41,428 nucleotides of DNA from an uncultured Actinomycetes bacterium (GCA_903877095.1 CAIRCP010000004.1:1-41428); one strand, 5' to 3'; counted from the first letter of the stretch, positions 25,258-34,545 are shown. A program made the numbers and translations. Notes: generated from the letters alone by a model not told the origin.

Positions 25258-26521
25258 CCTCGACCACTCCGATCGGCCCGGTCAGCGCGGTCCGGTCGTG
25301 GCCCGGGCCGGACAGCCCGGCGAGGTGGCGGCCCGTCGCGGCGAACGCCCTGATGGTGTCGACCAGGTAGGACGGCGACTGGGCGCTCGGCCAGGACGAC
25401 ATCTTGACCGACACCGTTCTCGTCGCCCGGTCGACCACCACCATCTGGCCGTGAATGCCCAGGCAGACCTCGAGATCACCGACCGGCCCCGGCACGAACC
25501 AGAACTGGTTGCGGTACCAGCCGCCGGCCAGCGTCGCCTCGGAGGACGACGACGCGAACGCCCCGCGGATATCGGGGTCCAGGCTGCGGGACTGGGTGAG
25601 CCACTGGCTGGGCACCACCGGCACCTCGCCCGCATAACCGTCGTCGAGCACCATCTGCCCGAACCTGGCGATGTCGCGCGCCGTCGCCGACATCCCGCCG
25701 TCGTGAATCGCCGAACCCACTCCGTCGCAGGTGATTTCGGCCTCGAACTCAGCACCCATCGGTTGCCAGAGGAGTGTGGAGATCAGGTCCGCCATCCGCA
25801 TTCCTGCGGCGCGCTCACAAACCCAGCCCAGCATGTCGGTGTCGGCCGAACGATAGACGAACGGCCCGCCGTGGTGGCTGACGGCCGTCATCGACGCGAG
25901 AAATGCGTACATGCCGCCGATGTACCCGGGGCTCAGGCCGGGCCGCCAGCCCATGTGCCGCTCCATCACCCGGACCTCGGCCTCCGGATTGGTGTACTCC
26001 TCGCGGAACAGCACCCCGGTCCGCATGTCCAGCAGGTCGCGCACGCTCGCCCCGCTGTATCCCGAACCAGTGACCTCCGGCACATAGAGATCGACGGGTT
26101 GATGCGGGTCGAGTTGACCTCGCCAGACCAGAACACCGGCGACGCAGCCGACGATCGACTTCGTCACCGACATCAGCAGGTGCAACGACTTCGGCGTCAT
26201 GCCGCCGTAGTAGTGCTCAAAAACGATCTGGCCTTCATGCAGGATCACCACGGCGTCGGTCCAGGTCTCCTCGAGCACCGCCGCGAGGCTCGATACCTGC
26301 TCGCCGGCCCGGTGCACAGCCACCGCCGCCGGATCGAGCGTCGCGTAGCCGCGCGCCAGCGGTCGCGCCGGTGCTTCGCCGGTCGGAATACGCTGGGTGG
26401 GAATCAATTCCCGAAGGTGCTGAAAAGACCAGCGGTTGAACGGCGGGTCCTGCCAATTCACCAACGTGACGCGCGACTCCGGGCGGGTGGGGAACCCGGA
26501 CATCAGCGGCACCTCAGACAT
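25235..26521 (-). CDS. NylB/beta-lactamase-fold serine hydrolase
   Basis: 428 residues, no signal peptide, so probably cytoplasmic. Serine beta-lactamase/penicillin-recognising fold: nucleophile Ser118 and Lys121 in MSVTKSIVG; Tyr223 in FVYRSADTDMLGWVCERAAG; and GIHGQM (His357) as the third motif. Spacing and the YRSADTDxLGW and GIHGQ strings resemble 6-aminohexanoate-dimer hydrolase (NylB) and related esterases more than true beta-lactamases. NylB cleaves amides of omega-amino acids. A role hydrolysing an amide or ester made or met in the amine cassette is an inference. ATG 26521 has AGGGTGA and GGGGGAGGA upstream. It lies 101 bases after relA on the same strand, with a duplicated 43-bp segment in that gap. 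Confidence 0.87.
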   Translation of the reverse strand: MSEVPLMSGFPTRPESRVTLVNWQDPPFNRWSFQHLRELIPTQRIPTGEAPARPLARGYATLDPAAVAVHRAGEQVSSLAAVLEETWTDAVVILHEGQIVFEHYYGGMTPKSLHLLMSVTKSIVGCVAGVLVWRGQLDPHQPVDLYVPEVTGSGYSGASVRDLLDMRTGVLFREEYTNPEAEVRVMERHMGWRPGLSPGYIGGMYAFLASMTAVSHHGGPFVYRSADTDMLGWVCERAAGMRMADLISTLLWQPMGAEFEAEITCDGVGSAIHDGGMSATARDIARFGQMVLDDGYAGEVPVVPSQWLTQSRSLDPDIRGAFASSSSEATLAGGWYRNQFWFVPGPVGDLEVCLGIHGQMVVVDRATRTVSVKMSSWPSAQSPSYLVDTIRAFAATGRHLAGLSGPGHDRTALTGPIGVVEGRERGHG

Positions 26522-26533
26522 GGCTTCACCCTA

Positions 26534-26634
26534 TCCTCCCCCGCCTCGTTCCTCGGCGGGATCGTCAGGCGGCGGAACCCGATTGCCGCCCTCCTCCCCC
26601 GCCTCGTTCCTCGGCGGGATCGTCAGGCGGCGGA
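26534..26634 (-). repeat. 43-bp direct repeat over relA 3' end
   Basis: An identical 43-bp segment lies at 26534-26576 and 26592-26634 (period 58). The right copy contains the last relA codons and its TGA; the left copy repeats them downstream. Each copy also holds CCCGCC/GGCGGG arms 9 bases apart (small hairpin) and a GGGGGAGGA string that may serve as ribosome-binding site for the NylB-like gene. Confidence 0.85.
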
Positions 26635-28992
26635 CGTCACCCGGTAGACGTCGTAGACGCCCTCGACATTGCGTACCGCGTTGAGCACGTGGCCCAGATG
26701 TTTGGGATCGCCCATCTCGAAAGTGAAGCGGCTGACGGCAACCCGGTCATTGGACGTGTGCACCGACGCCGACAGGATGTTGACCTTTTCGTCGGCCAGC
26801 ACCCGGGTGACGTCGGAGAGCAGACGGTGCCGGTCGAGTGCCTCGACCTGGATGGCCACCAGGAACACCGACGTCGGCGACGGCGCCCACAGCACCTCGA
26901 TGATCCGCTCGGACTGCTGGCGCAGATCGGCCGCGTTGGTGCAATCGGTGCGGTGCACACTGACCCCTCCGCCGCGGGTGACGAAACCCATGATGTTGTC
27001 CCCCGGTACCGGGGTGCAGCACTTGGCCAGTTTGGTCAACGTTCCCGGTGCTCCCGGGACGGCGACCCCGGTGTCCTCGGTGTTGCGCTGACGCACCAGC
27101 ATGGTGGTCGGCGTCGAGCGCTCGGCGAGTTCGTCTTCGGCTCCGTCGGCGCCGCCGAGTTGGGCCAGCAGCCGCTGCACAACGTGCCGGGCCGAGACGT
27201 GGCCCTCACCGACGGCGGTGTAGAGCGCCGAGACGTCGACGTAGCGCAATTCCTGGGCCAGCGCGGAGATGGCCTCGCCATTGACGATGCGCTGCAACGG
27301 AAGTCCGCCGCGGCGAACCTCGCGGACGATGGCCTCCTTGCCGGCCTCCAGCGCCTCCTCGCGACGCTCCTTGGCGAACCACTGCCGGATCTTGGCCTTC
27401 GCCCGGGGGGACACCACGAAGGTCTGCCAGTCCCGCGATGGCCCGGCATTGGGCGCCTTGGAGGTGAAAACCTCGACCACTTCACCGTTTTCGAGCTTGC
27501 GCTCCAGTGCGACGAGCCGCCCGTTGACCCGGGCGCCGATGCAGCGGTGCCCGACCTCGGTGTGCACCGCGTAAGCGAAATCCACCGGTGTGGAGCCGGC
27601 GGGCAGGGTGATGACATCGCCCTTGGGGGTGAAGACGAAGATCTCCTGGACCGCGAGGTCGTAGCGCAGCGACTCGAGGAACTCGCCGGGGTCGGCGGCT
27701 TCCCGCTGCCAGTCGAGCAATTGACGCATCCACGCCATGTCGTCGAGCTCTGTCGAGCTGTGCGGGTGTGGAACTCCGTTGCGGCCCTTGGCTTCTTTGT
27801 AGCGCCAGTGCGCGGCGATGCCGTACTCGGCGGTGCGGTGCATATCGCGGGTGCGGATCTGCACTTCCAGCGGCTTACCCTCCGGTCCGACCACGGTGGT
27901 GTGCAGCGACTGATACACCCCGAACCGGGGCTGGGCGATGTAGTCCTTGAACCGGCCGGGCATCGGCTGCCACAGCGAGTGCACTACACCGACCGCGGCG
28001 TAACAGTCCCGGATCTCATCGCACAGAATCCGCACCCCGACGAGGTCGTGGATGTCGTCGAAGTCGCGGCCCTTGACGATCATCTTCTGGTAGATCGACC
28101 AGTAGTGCTTGGGCCGCCCCTCGACGGTGGCGTTGATCTTCATGCGGCTCAGCGCGGTGCCGATATCGGCACGCACCTTGGCCAGATAGGTGTCGCGGGA
28201 CGGGGCCCGATCGGCCACCAGTCGGACGATCTCGTCGTACCGCTTGGGGTGCAGGATGGCGAAGGACAGATCCTCCAGTTCCCACTTGACCGTCGCCATG
28301 CCGAGCCGATGTGCCAGTGGCGCAATGACTTCGAGTGTTTCCTTGGCTTTGCGGACCTGCTTCTCCGGCGGCAGGAAACGCATCGTGCGCATGTTGTGCA
28401 GACGGTCGGCCACCTTGATGACCAGCACCCGGGGGTCGCGGGCCATCGCGATGATCATCTTGCGGATGGTCTCGCCCTCGGCGGCGCTGCCCAGCACCAC
28501 CTTGTCGAGTTTGGTCACGCCGTCGACGAGATGGCCGACCTCCTCACCGAATTCGGCGGTCAGCGCCTCCAGCGTGTACCCGGTGTCCTCGACGGTGTCG
28601 TGCAGCAGCGCGGCGACCAGGGTAGTGGTGTCCATGCCGAGCTCGGCCAGGATGTTGGCCACCGCGAGCGGATGGGTGATGTAGGGATCGCCGGACCGGC
28701 GGAACTGGGTGGCGTGGCGCTCCTCAGCCACGTCGTAGGCGCGCTGCAGGAACGTCAGATCAGCCTTCGGATAGATCTCTCGGTGCACGGCGACCAGCGG
28801 TTCGAGTACCGGGTTGATCGCACTGCGCTGGGCGGTCATCCGCCGTGCCAGGCGCGCCCGCACCCGGCGCGACGCACTGCTGGAGATCTTGGGCGTTTCG
28901 GCTCGCGATTCCCGGGCCGGCGGTTCGGGGGCCGCAGGTTCGGCCGGCTCGGCCAGTTGCGGCACGGTGGCGCCGCCCAACTCGTCCGCCAT
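26623..28992 (-). CDS. relA: Bifunctional (p)ppGpp synthetase/hydrolase
   Basis: 789 residues. Makes and degrades the stringent alarmone (p)ppGpp. Domains in order: Ala/Pro/Glu-rich N-terminus (~1-40); HD hydrolase domain with [10 protein letters not shown] (His131-Asp132); synthetase domain ([20 protein letters not shown], then DLVGVRILC); TGS domain ([31 protein letters not shown]); Cys-containing conserved region ([27 protein letters not shown]); C-terminal ACT domain (from ~700). Both catalytic halves look intact. ATG 28992 is preferred because GGGAGG lies five bases upstream; the GTG at 28998 overlaps that site. It follows apt by 45 bases, an arrangement shared with M. tuberculosis. Confidence 0.96.
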   Translation of the reverse strand: MADELGGATVPQLAEPAEPAAPEPPARESRAETPKISSSASRRVRARLARRMTAQRSAINPVLEPLVAVHREIYPKADLTFLQRAYDVAEERHATQFRRSGDPYITHPLAVANILAELGMDTTTLVAALLHDTVEDTGYTLEALTAEFGEEVGHLVDGVTKLDKVVLGSAAEGETIRKMIIAMARDPRVLVIKVADRLHNMRTMRFLPPEKQVRKAKETLEVIAPLAHRLGMATVKWELEDLSFAILHPKRYDEIVRLVADRAPSRDTYLAKVRADIGTALSRMKINATVEGRPKHYWSIYQKMIVKGRDFDDIHDLVGVRILCDEIRDCYAAVGVVHSLWQPMPGRFKDYIAQPRFGVYQSLHTTVVGPEGKPLEVQIRTRDMHRTAEYGIAAHWRYKEAKGRNGVPHPHSSTELDDMAWMRQLLDWQREAADPGEFLESLRYDLAVQEIFVFTPKGDVITLPAGSTPVDFAYAVHTEVGHRCIGARVNGRLVALERKLENGEVVEVFTSKAPNAGPSRDWQTFVVSPRAKAKIRQWFAKERREEALEAGKEAIVREVRRGGLPLQRIVNGEAISALAQELRYVDVSALYTAVGEGHVSARHVVQRLLAQLGGADGAEDELAERSTPTTMLVRQRNTEDTGVAVPGAPGTLTKLAKCCTPVPGDNIMGFVTRGGGVSVHRTDCTNAADLRQQSERIIEVLWAPSPTSVFLVAIQVEALDRHRLLSDVTRVLADEKVNILSASVHTSNDRVAVSRFTFEMGDPKHLGHVLNAVRNVEGVYDVYRVTSAA

Positions 28993-29037
28993 GCTCACCT
29001 CCCGGTCTGGGTGCCCGTGCTGCGAGGATATCGCGTT

Positions 29038-29589
29038 CTACAGGGTCTGCAGGGTGCGCACCGCCAGCGGGTTCAGCCGCTCCCGTCCGCCCAGAGCGGC
29101 CAGCTCCATCACCACAGCCGCGTCGGTCACCACCGCACCGGCCGCGACGAGCAGATCGCGGGCCGCGGCCACAGTGCCGCCGGTGGCCAAAACGTCGTCG
29201 ACGACGGCCACTCGTCGACCCGTCAACATGATTCCAGCGGCCGGGATCTCCAGCGTCGCCGTGCCGTACTCCAGGGTGTAGCTGCGACTGTGGACCGGGG
29301 GCGGCAGTTTGCCGCCTTTGCGGATGGCCAGCACCCCGATGCCCAACCGGAGGGCGACCGCCCCGCCGAGCAGGAAGCCGCGCGCGTCGATTCCGGCGAT
29401 GAGGTCGGCGCCCTCGACCAGCTCCGCCAGCGCGTCGGTGACCGAAGCGAACGCACGGTGATCGGCCAGCACCGGGGTCAGGTCCCGGAACACCACACCG
29501 GGTGCGGGAAAGTCGGGGACCACCCGGGTGAGTTCATCGATCACCGCGGTGACATCCCGCCCGGCGCCGGCGCCGCTCGCTGCGCTCAC
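29038..29589 (-). CDS. apt: Adenine phosphoribosyltransferase
   Basis: 183 residues. Salvages adenine with PRPP to AMP. Family features are [18 protein letters not shown] near the N-terminus, [27 protein letters not shown], and the PRPP-binding loop [16 protein letters not shown] (~126-141). The GTG start at 29589 lies in the first copy of a 38-bp tandem repeat and overlaps a TGA as GTGA. The first six residues (MSAASG) are repeat-encoded, the same as in the two mini-ORFs upstream, and are not part of the conserved enzyme. The gene is probably translated by coupling from those mini-ORFs. It lies between the peptide-binding lipoprotein gene and relA as in M. tuberculosis (Rv2584c). Confidence 0.94.
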   Translation of the reverse strand: MSAASGAGAGRDVTAVIDELTRVVPDFPAPGVVFRDLTPVLADHRAFASVTDALAELVEGADLIAGIDARGFLLGGAVALRLGIGVLAIRKGGKLPPPVHSRSYTLEYGTATLEIPAAGIMLTGRRVAVVDDVLATGGTVAAARDLLVAAGAVVTDAAVVMELAALGGRERLNPLAVRTLQTL

Positions 29590-29627
29590 GGCTCCCCTGC
29601 CCCATCGTCGCCGCTCGCTGCGCTCAC
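29586..29627 (-). CDS. 13-codon mini-ORF 2 in the repeat chain
   Basis: GTG at 29627 overlaps the stop of mini-ORF 1 as GTGA. The frame reads [13 protein letters not shown] and stops at 29588-29586, overlapping the apt GTG at 29589. AGGGGAG lies 2-3 bases upstream of both its start and the apt start. It differs from mini-ORF 1 in two residues (DG for NW). Confidence 0.4.
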   Translation of the reverse strand: MSAASGDDGAGEP

Positions 29628-29665
29628 GGCTCCCCTGCCCAATTGTCGCCGCTCGCTGCGCTCAC
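29624..29665 (-). CDS. 13-codon mini-ORF 1 in the repeat chain
   Basis: GTG at 29665 overlaps the lipoprotein TGA (29664-29662) as GTGA. The frame reads [13 protein letters not shown] and stops at 29626-29624, where it overlaps the next GTG. A GGAG lies just upstream of the start, within the last lipoprotein codons. Translation is inferred from the preserved overlap; the peptide probably has no function of its own. Confidence 0.4.
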   Translation of the reverse strand: MSAASGDNWAGEP

Positions 29666-31308
29666 GGCTCCAGCCGCCACCGGTCCATGTTCCATCCGGC
29701 GCCCCACTTGGTTGGATTGGCCTGCACCCCGAACATCTTCTTGGCGGAGATGACGGTCCGCTGCTGTCGGTACAGCGGCAGCGTGGGCATCTCCTCCCAC
29801 AGCATGGGCGCGGCATCGCCGAGCAGGCGCGCCTGCTCCTTCGGATCGGTGGTCACCGCCAGCGCGGCTATGATCCCGTCCACCTGTGGGTTGTTGTAGC
29901 CGGACAGGTTGTTGCCGTTGCCTGCGTGCAGGATGTAGGCGTCCATCGCGGTCGATCCGGTCGACCCGCTGCCCGACGCTCCGCCGATGCTGGACAGCAG
30001 CGCGTCGATCCGGCCGTCGCGCAGGGCCTGCGGTCCGACCGCTTCGGCGGTCACATCGACCACGGTGATCCCAGCCGTGGCGCACGACTGGGAGATGGCC
30101 GCGACGGCGGCAGCCAGCCGCGGGTTGGGGCTCTCGTATCCCAGGCGCACGGTCAGCCCTTCGCCCTGCAGCGCCCCGCGGGAGGCGTCGGGGTTGGCCA
30201 CGTTGTACTGCTCGGCGAGCGGCCCGGTCTCCAGGATGCTGTAGGCGTCGTCGGTGACGGTGTTGATCCGGGTCTGGGCGATCGGCACACCGGCGTTGGC
30301 GGCGATCGCGTCACGCGGAACGCAGTGCGCCACCGCCTGGCGGGCCTCGGGCGTGGCCAGCGGGCCCTTCGCGCCGAAGATCAGCTGCTCGATACCGCCG
30401 GACGGGATCTCGCTGCGCTGATACTCGTCCGGGGCGGTCAGCGTTCCCGATGACCCGGTGGCGATGTCGACCACCTGGAAGGTGCCGTTGTTGATCCGGT
30501 CCTGGACGTCGACGCCCCGGGGCCACACCGTGATCCTCTTGGTGACCGGCTTGGTGCCCCACCATTTGTCGTTGGCGGTGAGGACCACCGCGCCCTCCGG
30601 TGTCACCGAGTCGATCTTGAACGTGCCCGACGATGGGAAGCGTTTGAGGTCGAGGTCCGGTTTGAGCTCCCAGATGGTGTTCCACGCGTCCGCGACCCGG
30701 CCGACGGCCGCCGGGTCGCCGGACTGCAGGGCCGCGGTGACGTCGATGCCGAGTTCGTCGGCGATGACGTGCGACGGCATCAGCGACGTGGCGGTGAACA
30801 GCTGGTTGTAATCCGAAATCGCCCGTATCGGAAGGAAATTCACCCGGGCCTTCTTCTGCCCCGGCTGGCATTCGATGCCCGCGATGTCGAGATACCCGGC
30901 CTGGCTGGCGCCGTTGAACCCGGGAAACCGCCCGGACAGCGCCGCCCAGGTGAGCACCATGTCATCACAGGTGACCGGCTTGCCGTCGGAATACACCGCG
31001 CTGTCGGAGATCTGGTAATCCAGCATCATCGGTTCGCGACCGGCCACCGTCACCGTGCCGAAGTCGTTGTCCGCCAAGGCTTGTCCGTCGGGGCCGTGCA
31101 CGCTGAACCCGCCCAGCGTGCGGGCGAACGCCTGCGGTCCGGCCGACGCCGCGCCGGCCACGGTGTTGGTGTTGTAGGTGCGCAACGCCCCGTCGACGGC
31201 ATAGTTGACCGACTCGACGGCCTTGTCCGCACATCCGCTCAGCCCCGCCGAGACGAGCAAGGTCAGGGCAGCGGCCAACGATGTGGCCGCCCGGCGCCTC
31301 AGAGCCAC
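29662..31308 (-). CDS. Peptide/solute-binding lipoprotein (SBP family 5)
   Basis: 548 residues. A lipoprotein signal (MALRRRAATSLAAALTLL...) ends in the lipobox LSGC, with Cys26 to be acylated. The mature part is a family 5 extracytoplasmic binding protein: VYSDGKPVTCDDMVLTWAAL, VVLTANDKWWGTKPVTKRI and a C-terminal AMDAYILHAGNGNNLSGYNNPQVD. This family normally serves oligopeptide or nickel ABC importers, but no permease or ATPase genes are adjacent. Its position between secF and apt is the same as Rv2585c of M. tuberculosis. GTG start at 31308, 8 bases after the secF stop. The final Leu-Glu-Pro and stop lie in the third copy of the 38-bp repeat. Confidence 0.92.
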   Translation of the reverse strand: MALRRRAATSLAAALTLLVSAGLSGCADKAVESVNYAVDGALRTYNTNTVAGAASAGPQAFARTLGGFSVHGPDGQALADNDFGTVTVAGREPMMLDYQISDSAVYSDGKPVTCDDMVLTWAALSGRFPGFNGASQAGYLDIAGIECQPGQKKARVNFLPIRAISDYNQLFTATSLMPSHVIADELGIDVTAALQSGDPAAVGRVADAWNTIWELKPDLDLKRFPSSGTFKIDSVTPEGAVVLTANDKWWGTKPVTKRITVWPRGVDVQDRINNGTFQVVDIATGSSGTLTAPDEYQRSEIPSGGIEQLIFGAKGPLATPEARQAVAHCVPRDAIAANAGVPIAQTRINTVTDDAYSILETGPLAEQYNVANPDASRGALQGEGLTVRLGYESPNPRLAAAVAAISQSCATAGITVVDVTAEAVGPQALRDGRIDALLSSIGGASGSGSTGSTAMDAYILHAGNGNNLSGYNNPQVDGIIAALAVTTDPKEQARLLGDAAPMLWEEMPTLPLYRQQRTVISAKKMFGVQANPTKWGAGWNMDRWRLEP

Positions 31309-31316
31309 CGGCGGCC

Positions 31317-32567
31317 CTACCGTTCGCGTTTGCCGGACGGGCGGCGCGGGCGGATCGGCCGCACCGATGACTCCGTCGCGTCGCCGGACGCCGCGACGCC
31401 GACGCTTGCCCGCGCGGACACCGTCTCACGCTCGCCGACGACCGCGCTGCCCAGTTCGACCGGCGACCCGGAAGCCTTGCGGCGGTTGAGCACCCGGCGG
31501 GTGTGGGTGCGCACCTTCTCGGTGCGCTCACGCAGCGTGACGAGCAGCGGGGTGGCGAAGAAGATGGACGAATAGGTGCCGACGATGATGCCCACCAACT
31601 GGACCAGCGCGAGGTCCTTCAATGTGCCCACACCCAGCAGCCACACCGCGACGATGATCAGCGCCAGCACCGGCATCAGCGAGATGAGGCTGGTGTTGAT
31701 CGAGCGCATGAAGGTCTGGTTGATCGCCAGGTTCGCCTGTTCGGCGAAGGTGCGGCGGGTGGTGTGCTCGAAACCCTTGGTGTTCTCCTCCACCTTGTCG
31801 AACACGATGACGGTGTCGTACAGCGAGAAGCCAAGAATCGTGAGCAGGCCGATCACGGTGGCCGGGGTGACCTCGAAGCCGATCAGCGAGTAGATCCCGG
31901 CGACGGTGACCATGTCCAGGCCCAGCGACAGCAGCGCCGCCATTGCCATGTACCGCTCGTAGCGCACCGTGATGTAGATCGTCACGAGCACCAGGAACAC
32001 CGCAAGCGCGATCAGCGCCTTCTTGGTGATCTGGCCGCCCCAGGTCTCCGAGACCGCCGAGTCGCTGATGGCCTGCTTGCTTGGCTTGCCGTCGGTGCCC
32101 TTGGGCTGGAACTTCTCGAACAGCGCGTTGCGCAGCTGTTCGGTCTGCTCGTTGGTCAGGGTCTCCGACCGGATCTGCACGGTGGACGAGGCACCGTTGC
32201 CGACGACGACCACCGACTCCGGCGACTTGCCGATCGCCTTGGCGAAGGTCTCCCCCACGGCGTTGACGTCGGCCGGTCCGCTGGCCCCGGCCTGCGGGAA
32301 CGACACCTTGGTGCCGCCCTGGAAGTCGATACCGAAGGTGAAGCCCTTGATCGCGATGCTCGCGGCAGCGATGGCCACGATCAGCGCGGTGATGGAGAAC
32401 CACAGCTTGCGCTTGCCGATGACGTCGAACGCGCCGGTTCCGGTGTAGAGCCGGGTGAAGAAGCCGTGGCGCGGCACTTGCCCGCCGGACTCGATCGCTC
32501 TGCTCTCCAGATCGGTCGCACCGGACTCCACGTCGAGGATGTCCACGTCGTTGCCCTTGTCGGTCAT
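31317..32567 (-). CDS. secF: Protein translocase subunit SecF
   Basis: 416 residues. With SecD uses the proton gradient to assist late steps of Sec export. The N-terminal cytoplasmic part is followed by a first helix (LWFSITALIVAIAAASIAI), the periplasmic domain starting GFTFGIDFQGGTKV, and five further helices. The characteristic RYERYMAMAAL and LLTILGFSLYDTVIVFDKVEEN segments are present, as is the final TYSSIFFATPLLVTL. After the last helix a charged ~80-residue cytoplasmic tail is rich in Arg/Ser/Ala. ATG at 32567, 3 bases after the secD stop, so the two are made together. Confidence 0.95.
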   Translation of the reverse strand: MTDKGNDVDILDVESGATDLESRAIESGGQVPRHGFFTRLYTGTGAFDVIGKRKLWFSITALIVAIAAASIAIKGFTFGIDFQGGTKVSFPQAGASGPADVNAVGETFAKAIGKSPESVVVVGNGASSTVQIRSETLTNEQTEQLRNALFEKFQPKGTDGKPSKQAISDSAVSETWGGQITKKALIALAVFLVLVTIYITVRYERYMAMAALLSLGLDMVTVAGIYSLIGFEVTPATVIGLLTILGFSLYDTVIVFDKVEENTKGFEHTTRRTFAEQANLAINQTFMRSINTSLISLMPVLALIIVAVWLLGVGTLKDLALVQLVGIIVGTYSSIFFATPLLVTLRERTEKVRTHTRRVLNRRKASGSPVELGSAVVGERETVSARASVGVAASGDATESSVRPIRPRRPSGKRER

Positions 32568-32570
32568 CGG

Positions 32571-34421
32571 CTATCCCCGTCCCGTTCCGGCCACTGCAGA
32601 AACCTGTCCGGCCGCGCGGCGCTCGCGAGCGATCTGCTGAACCGCCCCCAGGCCGTTGAACGACGGCTTGGACAGCGTCGGCGACTTCGACGCCAGGTAG
32701 ACCAGCGGCCAGGTCACCATGAACACCACGACGACGTCGAGGATGGTGGTCAGGCCGAGGGTGAACGCGAAGCCCTTGACCTGGCCGACGGCCAGGAAGT
32801 ACAGCACCGCGGCGGCCAGGAAGCTGACCGCGTTACCCGACAGGATCGTCTTGCGGGCCCGAGCCCAGCCGCGCGGCACCGCAGAGCGGAACGAACGGCC
32901 TTCGCGGATCTCGTCTTTGATGCGCTCGAAGAACACCACGAAGGAGTCGGCGGTGGTGCCGATGCCGATGATCAGACCGGCGATCCCCGCGAGGTCAAGC
33001 GTGTAGTTGATGTACCTGCCCAGCAGGACCAGAATCCCGAAGACCATGGCGCCGGAGGCCACCAGGGACAGCGCGGTGAGCACACCGAGCGCCCGGTAAT
33101 ACATCAGCGAATACAGCAGCACCATCGCCAGGCCGATCGCGCCGGCGATCAGGCCGGCCTTCAGCGACGTCAATCCCAAGGTGGGAGAGACGGTTTCAGC
33201 CTCCGAGGAAACGAACGACAGCGGCAGCGAGCCGTACTTCAGGACGTTGGCCAGGGTCTTGGACGAGTCCGCGGTGAACGGCGGATCGCCGCCGGAGATC
33301 TGGGTGCGCCCGCCGGGGATGGCCTCGCGGATCTGCGGCGCGCTGACCACCTGCGAGTCCAGCGTGAAGGCGGTCTGGACGCCGATGTTGGCAGCGGTGA
33401 AGTCGGCCCAGGTCTTGGCCGCCTCCTCCTTGAACTCCAGGTCGACGACGTAGGCGCTGCTCTGGTCCATCCCGGAGGTCGCCGACTTGATCTGGTCACC
33501 ACTGATGATCGACTTGTCCAGCACGTAGACGAACTTGCGATCCTGCGAGCAGGTCACCAGCGGCAGGTTGGGGTCGTCGTTGCCGGCCAGGATGTCCTCC
33601 TGGTCGCAGCGGCCGGCCATGTAGAGCACGGCGACGCGCATGACGCCCTGGTTGGTGCTCTGCCGCACGTTCTTCTCGTCCTGGATCCGCTTGGCCAGGC
33701 TCTGGTTCTTGTCCGGCGGGGGCGGCGGCGCCGGCTGGCCGGGGGCTCCCGACGGGGTGGGCTGGCCCGGCGGCGGGGGTGCCGGGGACTCGGAGACCGG
33801 GGCGGCCGGCGCGTCAGAGGCCGGGGGCGCCGGCGACTCGGACGGCGACGGCTCGGGAGTCGGCTCCTGCGGGAACGGACGCGGCTGCGGCGCAGGGGAT
33901 GCGGGCGCCGGAGCGGGTTCGGCCCCGGGCGGTGGCGGTGGCGGTGGCGCGCCAGGTGGCGGCGGAGGCCCACCGGGACCACCCGGCCCACCCGGGGGTG
34001 CGCCCTCGGGACCCTTGAGTGAATCCTTGATGGCCTGCACCGGAATCGGCTGGCCGATCACCGGACGGACGAACAGCCGCGCCGTCTGGCCGAGGCTGCG
34101 GGCGTCGTTGCCGTCGGCTCCGGGCACGGTGATCACCAGGTTGTCACCGTCGATCACCACCTCCGAGCCCGACACACCGAGTCCGTTCACACGGGCGCCG
34201 ATGATCTGCTGGGCCTGGTTGAGCGCTTCGCGGGTGGGCTTGGAGCCGTCCGGGGTGCGCGCGGTCAGGGTGACCCGGGTACCGCCCTGCAGGTCGATGC
34301 CGAGCTTGGGCTTCGCCTGCTTGTTTCCGGTCAGGAATACCAGCAGGTAGACGCCGATGAGCAGGGCCAAAAACAGCGCCAGGTAACGGTAGGGGTGCAC
34401 CGGCGCCGGTGACGATGCCAC
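32571..34421 (-). CDS. secD: Protein translocase subunit SecD
   Basis: 616 residues. First helix [18 protein letters not shown], then [16 protein letters not shown] (conserved D1 signature). The C-terminal five-helix region has [24 protein letters not shown] and [29 protein letters not shown] proline-rich block of about 100 residues (roughly 138-238: long Gly/Pro runs, then repeated Pro-Ala-Pro-Ser/Glu) interrupts the periplasmic P1 domain. Mycobacterial SecD often has such an insert, but this one is large. GTG start at 34421 with GGAG about 9 bases upstream. Forms the yajC-secD-secF group with its neighbours; yajC ends 124 bases upstream. Confidence 0.95.
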   Translation of the reverse strand: MASSPAPVHPYRYLALFLALLIGVYLLVFLTGNKQAKPKLGIDLQGGTRVTLTARTPDGSKPTREALNQAQQIIGARVNGLGVSGSEVVIDGDNLVITVPGADGNDARSLGQTARLFVRPVIGQPIPVQAIKDSLKGPEGAPPGGPGGPGGPPPPPGAPPPPPPPGAEPAPAPASPAPQPRPFPQEPTPEPSPSESPAPPASDAPAAPVSESPAPPPPGQPTPSGAPGQPAPPPPPDKNQSLAKRIQDEKNVRQSTNQGVMRVAVLYMAGRCDQEDILAGNDDPNLPLVTCSQDRKFVYVLDKSIISGDQIKSATSGMDQSSAYVVDLEFKEEAAKTWADFTAANIGVQTAFTLDSQVVSAPQIREAIPGGRTQISGGDPPFTADSSKTLANVLKYGSLPLSFVSSEAETVSPTLGLTSLKAGLIAGAIGLAMVLLYSLMYYRALGVLTALSLVASGAMVFGILVLLGRYINYTLDLAGIAGLIIGIGTTADSFVVFFERIKDEIREGRSFRSAVPRGWARARKTILSGNAVSFLAAAVLYFLAVGQVKGFAFTLGLTTILDVVVVFMVTWPLVYLASKSPTLSKPSFNGLGAVQQIARERRAAGQVSAVAGTGRG

Positions 34422-34545
34422 GTGTGGATTCTCCTCGATGTATGCCGCGATCCGCCTGCGCGGACGTCATGGCTTCCCGCAAAGAGTACGGGTAGCGCCT
34501 GTGGTCCTTGCTTGTGGTTGGGCGCTTGTGGTCAGTCGCTGGTGG

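Larger units (their letters stand above)
29571..29671 (-). repeat. Three-copy 38-bp tandem repeat at lipoprotein/apt junction
   Basis: Copies begin at 29571, 29609 and 29647 (period exactly 38). The core CGCCGCTCGCTGCGCTCACG is identical in all; copies 1 and 2 continue identically through CTCCCCTGCCC, and the linkers differ by a few bases. On the minus strand each copy carries CCGTGAGCGC, i.e. a stop (TGA) and a start (GTG) overlapping as GTGA. The rightmost copy supplies the lipoprotein stop and the leftmost the apt start. Confidence 0.92.

Noticed and set aside
25235..26521. Antibiotic-resistance beta-lactamase
   Set aside because: No signal peptide, the second and third motifs are of NylB/esterase type rather than SDN/KTG, so drug hydrolysis is not supported.
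26689..30453. A 1254-codon open frame on the plus strand
   Set aside because: It is antisense to relA, apt and the lipoprotein gene, all with clear domains. Long antisense frames are expected at this GC content; its translation is His/Arg/Gly-rich without motifs.
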